Assembly (NCBI RefSeq): GCF_001667275.1
Contig: NZ_LZHV01000038.1
Location: 1-36,613 of the forward strand
From: Mycobacterium sp. ACS4054
Lineage (GTDB): Bacteria; Actinomycetota; Actinomycetes; Mycobacteriales; Mycobacteriaceae
DNA length: 36,613 nt
Direction: 5' to 3'
Positions 1 through 10,110 of this stretch are shown here, in pieces. The notes under the pieces were generated by a model, which worked only from the letters and a program-made list of their open reading frames with translations, ran no database searches and was not told the origin of the DNA. Within the stretch, counting starts at the first letter, position 1. Each line of letters starts with the position of its first letter. Made by a program: the position numbers and the translations under genes.

Positions 1-1
1 G

Positions 2-1102
2 CCCGGCGTTCCACCCTGGCCGCCGCCCCCGCCGGATGCCACCTCGACGGCCCTGGTGCGCCCACTGGCGGACGGCTCCCGGGTAATCCTGGTCGCCGAC
101 ACGACGCAGACCACCCAGGTGACGCACCAGCTGCGCCTGCTGATGATCGGGGCCGGCGCGGCGACCCTGCTGACCGCCGCGCTGTTGCTGATGGCCGTCA
201 GCCGGGTGGCGTTGCGCCCATTGGACAGGCTGACGGCGCTGGCCAACGACATCAGAACCGGCGATCGCGGACGACGGCTCCGCCCTGATCGGGCCGACAC
301 CGAATTAGGGCGTGCCGCAAGCGCTTTCGACGGGATGCTGGACGCGTTGGAGGCGTCCGAAAACCGGGCCCAGCGGGCCGACCACGCCGCCCGACGCGCC
401 GAGACCGCCACCCGGCGATTCCTCGTCGACGCCGCGCACGAGCTACGCACCCCGATCGCCGGGATCCAGGTCGCCGCGGAACAGCTCGCCAACAACGCCT
501 CTCCCGATCAGGGCGACGACGTGGCGCAGGGTCAATACCGTCGGGCCAGCCTCTTGCTGTCCGACGCCCGCCGCGCCGGGCGGCTCGTCGCGGACATGCT
601 CGATCTGAGTCGCATCGACGCCGGGCTGCCGTTGGACACCGGCTACGTGGACCTGGCCGCGATCGCGGACGCCGAAGCCGACCGGGCCGCCATGCTCGCC
701 CCGCAACTCACGGTCAGTCGCACCGGCGTGGCCGATCTCAACGTCAACGCCGACCCCACCCGGCTGGCGCAGATCCTGTCCAATCTGCTCGACAATGCGC
801 GCCGGTACACCCCGGCCGGAGGCGCGATCACGATTGACGCCCGGCGGGACGGTGACACCGCCGAGGTGACCGTCACCGACAGCGGCCGCGGGATTCCCGA
901 CGACGAGCGGGAGCGGATCTTCGAACGCCTGGTGCGGCTGGACGCCGGGCGCGCCCGAGATCACGGCGGCGCCGGGCTGGGCCTGCCGATTGCCCGGGCG
1001 CTGGCGCGGGCCCACGGCGGGGAGCTGGTATGCGTGCCGCACGACGGCGGGGCGCAGTTCCGCCTCACCCTGCCGGTCGCCGCGGCGGCGGACGCGCGGT
1101 GA
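2..1102 (+). CDS. Two-component sensor histidine kinase, 5' end cut by window edge
   Basis: The frame is open from base 2, so the true start lies to the left; a GTG at 56 is in frame but falls inside the protein. The visible part has one transmembrane segment (about nt 140-205), then a HAMP-like linker (about nt 205-370), a HisKA domain with the H-box motif DAAHELRTP (phosphorylated His codon 437-439) and an HATPase_c domain. The ATPase shows the N-box NLLDNARRYTP, the G1 box DSGRGIP and the G2 box GGAGLGLPIA, so the kinase core looks complete. By family knowledge it autophosphorylates on His and passes the phosphate to a response regulator, which would lie to the left outside the window. The sensory domain is missing, so the stimulus cannot be inferred. 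It belongs to the HAMP-containing class that includes mycobacterial MprB, TcrY and TrcS; I cannot say which is closest. Confidence 0.93.
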   Translation, partial: PGVPPWPPPPPDATSTALVRPLADGSRVILVADTTQTTQVTHQLRLLMIGAGAATLLTAALLLMAVSRVALRPLDRLTALANDIRTGDRGRRLRPDRADTELGRAASAFDGMLDALEASENRAQRADHAARRAETATRRFLVDAAHELRTPIAGIQVAAEQLANNASPDQGDDVAQGQYRRASLLLSDARRAGRLVADMLDLSRIDAGLPLDTGYVDLAAIADAEADRAAMLAPQLTVSRTGVADLNVNADPTRLAQILSNLLDNARRYTPAGGAITIDARRDGDTAEVTVTDSGRGIPDDERERIFERLVRLDAGRARDHGGAGLGLPIARALARAHGGELVCVPHDGGAQFRLTLPVAAAADAR

Positions 1103-1134
1103 GCGGTGACCGCCCCTGAGGGGCGGCCACCGCT
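1102..1134. terminator. Bidirectional hairpin terminator between convergent genes
   Basis: A strong interrupted inverted repeat: AGCGGTG (1102-1108), a, CCGCCCC (1110-1116), loop TGA, GGGGCGG (1120-1126), c, CACCGCT (1128-1134). The two arms pair over 14 bp with one A/C mismatch. It begins at the last base of the histidine kinase stop codon and ends 24 nt before the stop of the convergent proline-rich gene, so it could end both transcripts. There is no U-tract, which is common for mycobacterial terminators. Confidence 0.7.
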
Positions 1135-1158
1135 CGGTGGGGCTAGCGCAGAACCGGC

Positions 1159-1401
1159 CTAGAACCCCGGCGGTGGCGGCCGGAACGGCCCACCCGGAGC
1201 CCCCGGCGGCGGTGCTCCCCCCGGTTGCCCGGGCGGTGGCGGCGGTCCGCCCGGCCCATCCGGTCCCGGCCCCCAGGGTTGCCCGGGCCCGGGCGGCGGT
1301 GGCGGCGGATCGGCGTGGGCCACCCCGGCACCCCAACCGGCCACGGCCACCCCAAGGGCGCCCGCGAGCAACGAACCCGCGATGAGTTGTTTGATCTTCA
1401 C
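1159..1401 (-). CDS. Small secreted proline/glycine-rich protein
   Basis: An 80-residue protein read from the GTG at 1401. That start is chosen because AGGAGAG lies 9 nt upstream; an ATG 12 codons further up (1437) has no better site and would lengthen the signal peptide. The N-terminus is a clear Sec signal peptide: basic KIK, a hydrophobic stretch of about 20 residues, and an AHA|D cleavage site near residue 31. The mature part is almost only Pro and Gly with runs of PPPPP, plus a few Trp, Gln and Ala, so it should be disordered and exported to the envelope or medium. I do not recognise a named family; short signal-peptide plus proline-rich proteins are common in mycobacteria. The G/C runs also keep other frames open here, but only this frame gives a signal peptide with a ribosome binding site. 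Confidence 0.72.
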   Translation of the reverse strand: MKIKQLIAGSLLAGALGVAVAGWGAGVAHADPPPPPPGPGQPWGPGPDGPGGPPPPPGQPGGAPPPGAPGGPFRPPPPGF

Positions 1402-1480
1402 TCGGCCCAGCTCTCCTCTCTGTCGGCGATCAATCACCCGAGCGATCGCTTCACGTGTACCGGGGCGACAGTAGGAAGTG

Positions 1481-1496
1481 AGCCTGAAATCAGGCT
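1481..1496 (-). terminator. Short hairpin after the serine protease gene
   Basis: AGCCTG (1481-1486), loop AAAT, CAGGCT (1491-1496) is a perfect 6-bp stem. It lies 26 nt beyond the stop codon of the minus-strand protease gene and upstream of the proline-rich gene. It may be a weak terminator; it could also be leader structure for the next gene. Confidence 0.35.
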
Positions 1497-1521
1497 GAAG
1501 AAGCTTGCGCGGCGCGAAGTT

Positions 1522-2364
1522 TCAGCCGGCCGTGGACGCCGCGGTGACGGCGGTGAGATGCCACTCGTCCAGCCAGGGCTGGATCAACTCGGCGACCGAG
1601 AACTTGGCCGGGGCCGAACACCCGTGCTTGGGGGTGGACGGGTCGCCCCCGCGGATGAGGATCCCGACGGCGCCGACGGTGCCGTCGCTTTGATTCCGGT
1701 AGACCGGGCCGCCGGAATCGCCGCACTGGCCGGGCGCCTGGAAGACGACCTTGCTCCCGGTGATCTGGGTGATCTCCCCGCAGGTGGCCTCGCCGGTGCC
1801 CATGCCGAACTTGCACAACTCCTCGCCGATCTGCAACCCGGTGGCGACGCCGGAGACCGGCAGCGCGGACCCGATGGCCGAGGCCTGCGGGACGTTCTCG
1901 CCGTCGAGCACGATCAGGCCGATGTCGTGCTGTTCGTTGTGCACGCCCTCGCTGACGGTACGGCGGAACGTGCCCACCGTCGCGTAGGGAAGGATGCCGG
2001 CCAGGTTCATCGAGACCTTGCTGAGCTGTCCCGGCCGGTTGCAGTGCCCGGCGGTGAGCACACCGGCCTGACCGGTGCTGGTGTGCACCAAAAACCCTGC
2101 GGTACAACCCATCCCGCCCGATCCGTCGGCGTACTGGATGTAGATGCCGGAACCGGGGCCGACGGCGCTGGCCGCGGGCAGGTCGATCGGGGCCAGGACG
2201 GGCGGCGGGGCGGCATCGTGGGCCGTCTGGGCGGCGTTCCTGGACAGCAGGCACACCGCGGCCACGAACGCGGCCGCGCAAAACACCGAGGCGATCACGA
2301 GTAGCGCGTTGTGCATTCGCGACGGTTGTGGCGCCAGGTACGGCACATGAATTCCGGCCAACAC
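1522..2364 (-). CDS. Exported trypsin-like (chymotrypsin-fold) serine protease
   Basis: A 280-residue protein with a complete catalytic triad: His107 in TAGHC, Asp147 in HDIGL and Ser217 in GDSGGPVYR (numbered from the GTG at 2364). An N-terminal hydrophobic segment of about 25 residues (LLVIASVFCAAAFVAAVCLL) follows a short cytoplasmic head, so the enzyme is secreted or membrane-anchored with its catalytic domain outside. Cysteine pairs next to the active-site His and Ser are typical of disulfide-bonded extracellular proteases. The start is uncertain: GTG 2364 and TTG 2361 sit right behind an AAGGGGGGG run, while the ATG at 2316 gives a neater signal peptide but has no visible ribosome binding site. 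By family it cleaves peptide bonds; the substrate is unknown. It is followed by the small proline-rich secreted gene on the same strand, 120 nt away. Confidence 0.85.
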   Translation of the reverse strand: MLAGIHVPYLAPQPSRMHNALLVIASVFCAAAFVAAVCLLSRNAAQTAHDAAPPPVLAPIDLPAASAVGPGSGIYIQYADGSGGMGCTAGFLVHTSTGQAGVLTAGHCNRPGQLSKVSMNLAGILPYATVGTFRRTVSEGVHNEQHDIGLIVLDGENVPQASAIGSALPVSGVATGLQIGEELCKFGMGTGEATCGEITQITGSKVVFQAPGQCGDSGGPVYRNQSDGTVGAVGILIRGGDPSTPKHGCSAPAKFSVAELIQPWLDEWHLTAVTAASTAG

Positions 2365-2453
2365 CCCCCCTTGCGCGCGGTGCCGGTGTCTGAGCCCAGC
2401 TTGCCAGCATTCGGCCCGTCAATTCACGCGATTGACCAGATCCGCCCGACGGG

Positions 2454-3221
2454 TCAGCCGATGATCGCCGGTTCGGGGGAGGCCTCCTCGCCCGCGGGAC
2501 GGTGCGCGCGGCGATGGTGCCGGCGGTAGTGGCGGATCTCGATGACCAATCCCGTCAAACCCAGAGTCGCCGTGCAGATGGACACCAGGTACAGCAGCGA
2601 GCTCGGGTGACCGGCGAGCGCGTCGCCGAGGACCACCACCGCGGTGGTGCCGGGCAGCAGGCCGGCCAGCGTGGCGAGCGTGTAGGGCAGCAGGCGCACG
2701 GTCGACGCGCCGGCGGCGTAATTGATCGCCGAGAACGGCACGGCGGGAATCAGCCGCAGCGACAGGATGGCCAGCCAGCCTCGCTGCCGCAGGCGCTCGT
2801 CCACCGTGTCGATCGCGCGGTGGCGAACCAGGCGGTTCAGCCGCCACCCGGCCGCGCGCACCAGCAGCAGCGCGATCACCGCGCTTGCGGTGCTGGCGAC
2901 CACCGCGATCGCGACGCCCACCAACGGGCCGAACAGCAGCCCGGCGGCCAAGGTGAACGCCGTGCGGGGCACCGGCACCACCGTGACCACGATGTGCGCG
3001 GCCAAGAACGCCAACGGGAACCACGGCCCAACCGACTCCGCCCAGTCGCGCATCTGCACCGGAGTGGGCAGCGGAAGCCAGGACGCGGCCGCGATCAGGA
3101 CTGTGATACCGACCACTGTGGCGATCGCCCGGGGCCGCGACAGCAGGCGCGCGGCGGCGCCCAGCGCGCCGGCGAGGTCGCGCAGCGTCCGGTTGATTCT
3201 GCAGGTGGCGGAAGCCGTCAC
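2454..3221 (-). CDS. TVP38/TMEM64 (DedA-like, VTT domain) membrane protein, Rv1491c-like
   Basis: A 255-residue integral membrane protein with about six hydrophobic segments. It shows the two signatures of the VTT/SNARE-associated family: the AGLLFGPLVG loop and the RLIPAVPFSAINYAAG re-entrant stretch. The C-terminus is a basic, His/Arg-rich cytoplasmic tail. It is divergent from mutA, as Rv1491c is in M. tuberculosis, and its length (about 250 aa) matches. DedA/VTT proteins are proposed to be lipid scramblases or flippases, but the role of this member is unknown. The start is the GTG at 3221. A TAACCT hexamer lies 8 nt upstream on the same strand (forward 3230-3235) and there is no Shine-Dalgarno sequence, so the mRNA may be leaderless. 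Confidence 0.85.
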   Translation of the reverse strand: MTASATCRINRTLRDLAGALGAAARLLSRPRAIATVVGITVLIAAASWLPLPTPVQMRDWAESVGPWFPLAFLAAHIVVTVVPVPRTAFTLAAGLLFGPLVGVAIAVVASTASAVIALLLVRAAGWRLNRLVRHRAIDTVDERLRQRGWLAILSLRLIPAVPFSAINYAAGASTVRLLPYTLATLAGLLPGTTAVVVLGDALAGHPSSLLYLVSICTATLGLTGLVIEIRHYRRHHRRAHRPAGEEASPEPAIIG

Positions 3222-3336
3222 GCCTGTAAAGGTTACGGGTCGCAGGTGAATAACTCGTTTCCCGAGGCTGGCGTTTCATCGCCGGACCGCCCCGCTCGTC
3301 GTCGGTCGCGGTTTTCTGCCGACAGGCTCGATCAAC

Positions 3337-3342
3337 TAGCCT
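3337..3342 (+). promoter_or_regulatory. Candidate -10 element for the mutA operon
   Basis: TAGCCT fits the mycobacterial TANNNT -10 pattern and lies 47 nt upstream of the mutA GTG, in the 168-nt divergent space between the TVP38-like gene and mutA. No convincing -35 box is visible. Weak evidence from position and pattern only. Confidence 0.28.
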
Positions 3343-3389
3343 CATTAGTAAGTCGCAGGCCCCATTTGCTGGGAAAAAGGGAGCAATCG

Positions 3390-5267
3390 GTGTCCATTGA
3401 TGTACCCGAGCTTGCCGAACTAGAACAGGTTCGCGGGCGTTGGCGCAGTGCGGTCGCCGGCGTGCTATCGAAAAGCACCCGGAAGGAACCCGAGGAACTC
3501 GGGGACCATCCCGAGCGGCTGCTGGAAACGCCCACCTACGACGGCATCGCGATCCGCGCGCTGTACACGGCGCTGGACGAGCTGCCGGAACCGCCGCTTC
3601 CCGGTGAGTGGCCCTATGTGCGGGGCGCCGACGCGCGGCGCGACGTCAAGTCCGGCTGGAAGGTGGCCGAGGCGTTCCCCGCCGATCGCGTCGCCGGGGT
3701 GGCGGCCACGGAGGTCAATGCGGCGGTGCTCGAGGCGCTGGGCAACGGGGCCGGCGCCCTGGTGCTGCGGGTCGGGGAGTCCGGCGTGACCGCCGACCAG
3801 CTCGAGGGCGCCGTGGCGGGCGTGCACCTGAGCATGGCGCCGGTGATCCTCGACGCGGGCGCGGACTATGCCGCCGCCGCCGAGGTCATGCTGGCGATGG
3901 CGAGCGGGGTCGAGGCCGACCAGCGCGACCTGCTCTCGATCGACCTCGGTGGCGACCCGCTCACCGCGGCGCTGAGCGACCGTCCCGCGCCCGACCTCGA
4001 CGAGGTCCTCGCGGTCGCCAAGCGCGCCGCCGAAGAGCGCGGCGTACGGGCGATCACCGTCGACGGGCCCGCGTTCCACAACCTGGGCGCGAACGCGACC
4101 TGGGAACTGGCCGGCACCGTGGCCGCCGGGGTGGCCTACCTGCGGCGGCTCACCGAGTCGGGCATGCCGGTCGGTCAGGCGCTACGGCAGATCAGCTTCC
4201 GGCTGGCCGCCGACGACGACCAGTTCGGGACGCTCGCCAAGCTGCGGGCTGTGCGTCAAATGTGGGCGCGGGTCGCGGAGGTCGTCGGCGATCCCGACGG
4301 CGGCGCCGTCACCGTGCACGCGGAGACGTCGCTGCCGATGATGACCCAGCGCGACCCGTGGGTGAACATGTTGCGCTGCACGCTGGCCGCGTTCGGCGCC
4401 GGCGTCGGTGGCGCGGACACCGTGCTGGTGCTCCCATTCGACGTGGCGATCCCGGGGGGCTTTCCCGGCACCGCCAGAAGCTTCGCCCGGCGGATCGCCC
4501 GCAACACCCAGCTGCTGCTGCTGGAGGAGTCGCACGTCGGCCGGGTACTCGACCCGGCCGGCGGTTCGTGGTTCGTCGAGGACCTCACCGCGCGCATGGC
4601 CGAGCAGGCCTGGGAGCACTTCCAGGCCATCGAGGCGCGCGGCGGGTTCGTCGAGGCGCACGACTACATCGCCGGCCAGATCGCCGAGGTGGCCGGGCGG
4701 CGCGCCGACGACATCGCGCATCGTCGCACCGCGATCACCGGCGTCAGCGAATTTCCTAACCTCACGGAACCTCCTCTGGCACAGGACGATTCGTCGGATA
4801 CGCCGCTGGCCGCCGGCAACCTGCAGCGCTACGCCGCGGCGTTCGAGGCGCTGCGCGACCGCTCCGACGTCTTCCTGGCCCGCACCGGCGCCCGCCCGCA
4901 GGCCCTGCTGCTTCCGCTGGGCCCGCTGGCCGAGCACAACATTCGGGCCACGTTCGCGAGCAACCTGCTGGCGTCGGGCGGCATCGAGGCCGTCAACCCC
5001 GGATCGGTCGACGCCGCCGGCGTCGCCAAGGCGGTCGCCGACGCTGGATCGCCGGGCGTCGCGGTCATCTGCGGCACCGACAAGCGCTACCAGGATGAGG
5101 CCGCGGCGGTCGTCGAGGCGGCCCGCGCCGCCGGGGTATCGAGGGTCTGCCTGGCGGGACCGGAGAAGGCCGTCGGCGATGCCGAGCACCGGCCCGACGA
5201 GTTCCTGACCGCGAAAATCAATGCGGTCGAAGCCCTTTCGAACCTGCTCAGTCGACTGGGAGCGTAG
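3390..5267 (+). CDS. mutA: Methylmalonyl-CoA mutase, small (beta) subunit
   Basis: A 625-residue small subunit of adenosylcobalamin-dependent methylmalonyl-CoA mutase, which with MutB interconverts (R)-methylmalonyl-CoA and succinyl-CoA in propionate and odd-chain/cholesterol catabolism and supplies methylmalonyl-CoA for branched lipids. The GTG at 3390 is chosen because AAAAAGGGAG lies about 7 nt upstream and the protein then begins like known MutA; the frame stays open far upstream only because of high GC. It has the TIM-barrel mutase domain (for example [30 protein letters not shown], shown here only as a landmark) and a C-terminal flavodoxin-like domain. As expected for the small subunit, the DxHxxG cobalamin motif is missing (GTDKRYQDE stands in its place), so it is structural. 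It ends 5 nt before mutB, which implies co-transcription and coupling. Confidence 0.95.
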   Translation: MSIDVPELAELEQVRGRWRSAVAGVLSKSTRKEPEELGDHPERLLETPTYDGIAIRALYTALDELPEPPLPGEWPYVRGADARRDVKSGWKVAEAFPADRVAGVAATEVNAAVLEALGNGAGALVLRVGESGVTADQLEGAVAGVHLSMAPVILDAGADYAAAAEVMLAMASGVEADQRDLLSIDLGGDPLTAALSDRPAPDLDEVLAVAKRAAEERGVRAITVDGPAFHNLGANATWELAGTVAAGVAYLRRLTESGMPVGQALRQISFRLAADDDQFGTLAKLRAVRQMWARVAEVVGDPDGGAVTVHAETSLPMMTQRDPWVNMLRCTLAAFGAGVGGADTVLVLPFDVAIPGGFPGTARSFARRIARNTQLLLLEESHVGRVLDPAGGSWFVEDLTARMAEQAWEHFQAIEARGGFVEAHDYIAGQIAEVAGRRADDIAHRRTAITGVSEFPNLTEPPLAQDDSSDTPLAAGNLQRYAAAFEALRDRSDVFLARTGARPQALLLPLGPLAEHNIRATFASNLLASGGIEAVNPGSVDAAGVAKAVADAGSPGVAVICGTDKRYQDEAAAVVEAARAAGVSRVCLAGPEKAVGDAEHRPDEFLTAKINAVEALSNLLSRLGA

Positions 5268-5272
5268 CCGCA

Positions 5273-7525
<2,253 letters not shown>

Positions 7526-8515
7526 ATGGCCCCCCGCAAGAGCGACTCCGTCGAGGATCTGGCCGACGCCGTTCGCGGCGGCGACCGCGCGGCGCTGCCG
7601 CGGGCCATCACGTTGCTGGAGTCCACCCGCGCCGACCATCACGAGAAGGCGCAGCGGCTGCTGCTCGAGCTGACGCCGGACTCGGGCGACGCGCACCGGG
7701 TGGGCATCACCGGGACACCGGGGGTGGGGAAGTCCACCACCATCGAGGTCCTCGGCATGCATCTGATCGAGGAGGGCCACCGGGTGGCGGTCCTGGCCGT
7801 CGACCCGTCGTCGACGCGCAGCGGTGGGTCGATTCTCGGCGACAAGACGCGGATGGCGCGGCTCGCGGTGCACCCGGATGCGTACATCCGCCCGTCGCCC
7901 ACATCGGGCACCCTGGGCGGTGTAGCAAAGGCGACCCGCGAGACGGTGGTGTTGTTGGAGGCGGCCGGATTCGACGTGATCATCATCGAGACCGTCGGCG
8001 TCGGCCAGTCCGAGGTGACCGTGGCCAACATGGTCGACACGTTCGTCCTGCTGACGCTGGCGCGCAGCGGCGATCAGCTGCAGGGCATCAAGAAGGGTGC
8101 GCTGGAGCTGGCCGACATCGTGGTGGTGAACAAGGCCGACGGCGAGCACCTCGCCGAGGCGCGGATGGCCGCCCGCGAACTGTCCTCGGCGATCCGGTTG
8201 ATACATCCCCGCGAAACACTGTGGCGGCCACCGGTTCTCACGATGAGCGCGATGGAGGGGACCGGCCTCGAGGAGCTGTGGGACACCGTCGAACGCCATC
8301 GTCAGGTGCTCACCGAGGCCGGCGAGTTCGAGGCCCGCCGGCGCGCGCAGCAAGTGGACTGGACGTGGCAGATGGTCCGCGACACCGTGCTGGACCGGGT
8401 GCTGTCCAATCCCAAGGTGCGCAAGATGCGTGCCGACATCGAACGCCAGGTGAAGGCGGGGGAGCTCACCCCGGCGCTGGCGGCCGAGCAAATACTGACG
8501 GCCGCGTCAGACTAA
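7526..8515 (+). CDS. meaB: MeaB/ArgK-type G-protein chaperone of methylmalonyl-CoA mutase
   Basis: A 329-residue P-loop GTPase of the MeaB/ArgK/MMAA family (Rv1496-like). It shows Walker A GTPGVGKST at residues 63-71, the VDPSSTRSGGSILGDKTRM switch region, the ETVGVGQSEV Walker B/switch stretch and the NKADG base-recognition motif. By family it gates cobalamin loading into MutB and protects the mutase from inactivation. It begins at the base after the mutB stop with no spacer, so translation is probably coupled. In M. tuberculosis the toxin-antitoxin pair Rv1494-Rv1495 lies between mutB and this gene; here there is no room for it. Older annotations call it an arginine/ornithine transport kinase, which is now thought wrong for this family. 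Confidence 0.94.
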   Translation: MAPRKSDSVEDLADAVRGGDRAALPRAITLLESTRADHHEKAQRLLLELTPDSGDAHRVGITGTPGVGKSTTIEVLGMHLIEEGHRVAVLAVDPSSTRSGGSILGDKTRMARLAVHPDAYIRPSPTSGTLGGVAKATRETVVLLEAAGFDVIIIETVGVGQSEVTVANMVDTFVLLTLARSGDQLQGIKKGALELADIVVVNKADGEHLAEARMAARELSSAIRLIHPRETLWRPPVLTMSAMEGTGLEELWDTVERHRQVLTEAGEFEARRRAQQVDWTWQMVRDTVLDRVLSNPKVRKMRADIERQVKAGELTPALAAEQILTAASD

Positions 8516-8535
8516 CGGATAGGTAAATAATCTAC

Positions 8536-8560
8536 ATTTCGCACCGGGAAGGTGTGAAAT
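8536..8560. terminator. Hairpin between meaB and lipL
   Basis: ATTTCGCACC (8536-8545), loop GGGAA, GGTGTGAAAT (8551-8560) gives a 10-bp stem with one G-T wobble. It is 20 nt after the meaB stop and just ahead of the lipL -10 box, so it may end the mutA-mutB-meaB transcript. It could also be an operator for lipL. Confidence 0.45.
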
Positions 8561-8565
8561 CCAAG

Positions 8566-8571
8566 TAAATT
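8566..8571 (+). promoter_or_regulatory. -10 box of a likely leaderless lipL transcript
   Basis: TAAATT matches TANNNT and is followed by 7 nt and then the lipL GTG at 8579. That spacing would place the transcription start at or next to the start codon. No Shine-Dalgarno sequence is present between them, as expected for a leaderless mRNA, a common class in mycobacteria. Confidence 0.5.
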
Positions 8572-8578
8572 CAAAAGC

Positions 8579-9865
8579 GTGACGGTGGAAACCCGAGTCG
8601 ATCGCCGCGCGGTCCCTGTCCACGATGACCTTGACGCAGGTCACCGTGTGTCCGGCGCGGCGGACTCACACTTTGGATGCGTCGTTCGCAGCTTTTCGAC
8701 CATGTTCCCCGCCCGCCGGTTCGGCGGCGGTGCGCTGGCGGTGTATCTCGACGGCCAACCGGTCGTCGACGTCTGGTCCGGCTGGTCCGACCGGGGCGGT
8801 CACCGGCCGTGGTCGGCCGACAGCGCGCCGATGGTGTTCTCGGCGACGAAGGGAATGGCCGCCACCGTCATTCACCGGCTCGCCGACCGCGGGCTGATCG
8901 ACTACGAGGCGCCCGTCGCCGAGTACTGGCCCGAGTTCGGGGCCAACGGCAAGGAGAGCCTCACCGTCCGCGACGTGATGCGGCACGCCGCCGGCCTGTC
9001 CGGCCTGCGCGGCGCCCGCACCGAGGACTTGCTGGACCACGTCGTGATGGAAGAGCGACTGGCCGCGGCCTCGCCGGGGCGGCTGCTGGGCAAGCCGGCC
9101 TACCACGCGCTGACCTTCGGCTGGCTGATGTCCGGCCTCGCCCGGGCGGTCACCGGGAAGGGGATGCGGACCCTGATCCGCGAGGAGCTCGCCGAGCCGC
9201 TGGGCACCGACGGGCTGTATCTGGGTCGCCCGCCGGCGGGTGCGCCGACGCGGGTCGCCGAGATCATCACGCCGCAAAAGATCCTGAGGAACCCGGTGCT
9301 CAGCTTCGTGACGCGCAAGGTCGCCAACGAGCTGTCCGGCGGGTTTCGGTCCATGTACTTCCCCGGCATGGTCGCCGCGGTCCAAGGGGATACGCCCCTG
9401 CTGGACGGGGAGATCCCGGCGGCCAACGGGGTGGCGACGGCCCGCGGGCTGGCACGGATGTACGGCGCCATCGCCAACGGCGGCGAGGTCGACGGCATCC
9501 GGTTCCTGTCCCGGGAGATGGTCGCCGGCCTGACCGGTCGGCGCAGCCTGCGTCCGGACCGAAACCTGTTCGTGCCCTTGGCCTTCCACCTGGGCTACCA
9601 CAGCCTGCCGTTCGGGAACGTGATGCCCGGCTTCGGCCACGTCGGCCTGGGCGGTTCGCTGGGTTGGACCGACCCGGTCAGTGGCGTGGCGTTCTCGCTG
9701 GTGCACAACCGGCTGCTGACACCGTTCGTGATGACCGATCACGCGGCGTTCGTCGGCATCTACGCGCTGATTCGCAAGGCCGCCGAACAGGCCCGCAAAC
9801 GCGGCTTCACGCCGGTGACCGAATACGGGGCGCCGTACTACGAGCCGGGGGCCGTCGCGGGCTGA
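8579..9865 (+). CDS. lipL: LipL-like esterase/beta-lactamase-fold serine hydrolase
   Basis: A 428-residue member of the class C beta-lactamase/family VIII carboxylesterase group, in the position of Rv1497 (lipL) directly after meaB. It has the SxxK motif SATK with nucleophile Ser88 and Lys91, the downstream YHALTFGW with the probable general-base Tyr175, and a GHVGLGGS stretch in place of the KTG triad. These features fit ester or lipid hydrolysis and not penicillin resistance. There is no signal peptide or transmembrane segment, so it acts in the cytoplasm or is exported by an unseen route. The GTG at 8579 lacks a ribosome binding site but sits 7 nt after a TAAATT box, which supports this start on a leaderless transcript. 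Confidence 0.9.
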   Translation: MTVETRVDRRAVPVHDDLDAGHRVSGAADSHFGCVVRSFSTMFPARRFGGGALAVYLDGQPVVDVWSGWSDRGGHRPWSADSAPMVFSATKGMAATVIHRLADRGLIDYEAPVAEYWPEFGANGKESLTVRDVMRHAAGLSGLRGARTEDLLDHVVMEERLAAASPGRLLGKPAYHALTFGWLMSGLARAVTGKGMRTLIREELAEPLGTDGLYLGRPPAGAPTRVAEIITPQKILRNPVLSFVTRKVANELSGGFRSMYFPGMVAAVQGDTPLLDGEIPAANGVATARGLARMYGAIANGGEVDGIRFLSREMVAGLTGRRSLRPDRNLFVPLAFHLGYHSLPFGNVMPGFGHVGLGGSLGWTDPVSGVAFSLVHNRLLTPFVMTDHAAFVGIYALIRKAAEQARKRGFTPVTEYGAPYYEPGAVAG

Positions 9866-9896
9866 TCGCCGCGCAGCCAGTCCTCGATAATTTACG

Positions 9897-10013
9897 CTTG
9901 CGTTTGCTACAGCTGTCGATTACCGGATTGTGTCGACGAGATTTCTATCGCCGTTCCGCATCTCAGCTATGAATAATCGGCAAATACTGCGGGATAGCAA
10001 CTTGCGTTGCTAC
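9897..10013 (+). repeat. Two near-identical short direct repeats upstream of the sulfotransferase
   Basis: CTTGCGTTTGCTAC at 9897-9910 and CTTGCGTTGCTAC at 10001-10013 differ by one T and are 104 nt apart. The second copy runs straight into the TACGAT -10 candidate. They may be paired protein-binding sites or a duplicated promoter segment. Confidence 0.4.
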
Positions 10014-10016
10014 GAT
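10011..10016 (+). promoter_or_regulatory. -10 candidate before the upstream peptide and sulfotransferase
   Basis: TACGAT fits TANNNT and is followed by 7 nt and a GTG at 10024, the same geometry as at lipL (8566) and at the methyltransferase gene at 16492. A TTGCGT at 10002-10007 is too close to be a normal -35 element. Confidence 0.45.
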
Positions 10017-10023
10017 TCCGCGA

Positions 10024-10110
10024 GTGACCGAACCAGGGTGGGGGCCCTGTTTGCGGCGTCGTGGAGGGTTTGCTGCTCTCCTTCTTACGATTGGTGGTGG
10101 ACAGTGCTGA
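10024..10110 (+). CDS. Possible leaderless 28-residue upstream peptide
   Basis: From the GTG at 10024 there is a 28-codon frame ending in TGA at 10108-10110. It begins at the position predicted for a leaderless transcript start. Its last codons overlap the GTG at 10104, the likely start of the sulfotransferase, in another frame (GTGCTGA). That arrangement would let ribosomes re-initiate on the downstream gene, which has no good Shine-Dalgarno sequence. The peptide has an Arg cluster followed by a short hydrophobic stretch (FAALLLTIGGG) and ends in Cys. I do not recognise it. It is proposed from geometry only and could be chance. Confidence 0.3.
   Translation: MTEPGWGPCLRRRGGFAALLLTIGGGQC

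Noticed and set aside
2502..3389. Long N-terminal extension of mutA
   Set aside because: It lies opposite the TVP38-like gene, is Arg/Gln/His-rich as expected for antisense frames, and the GTG at 3390 has a strong ribosome binding site.
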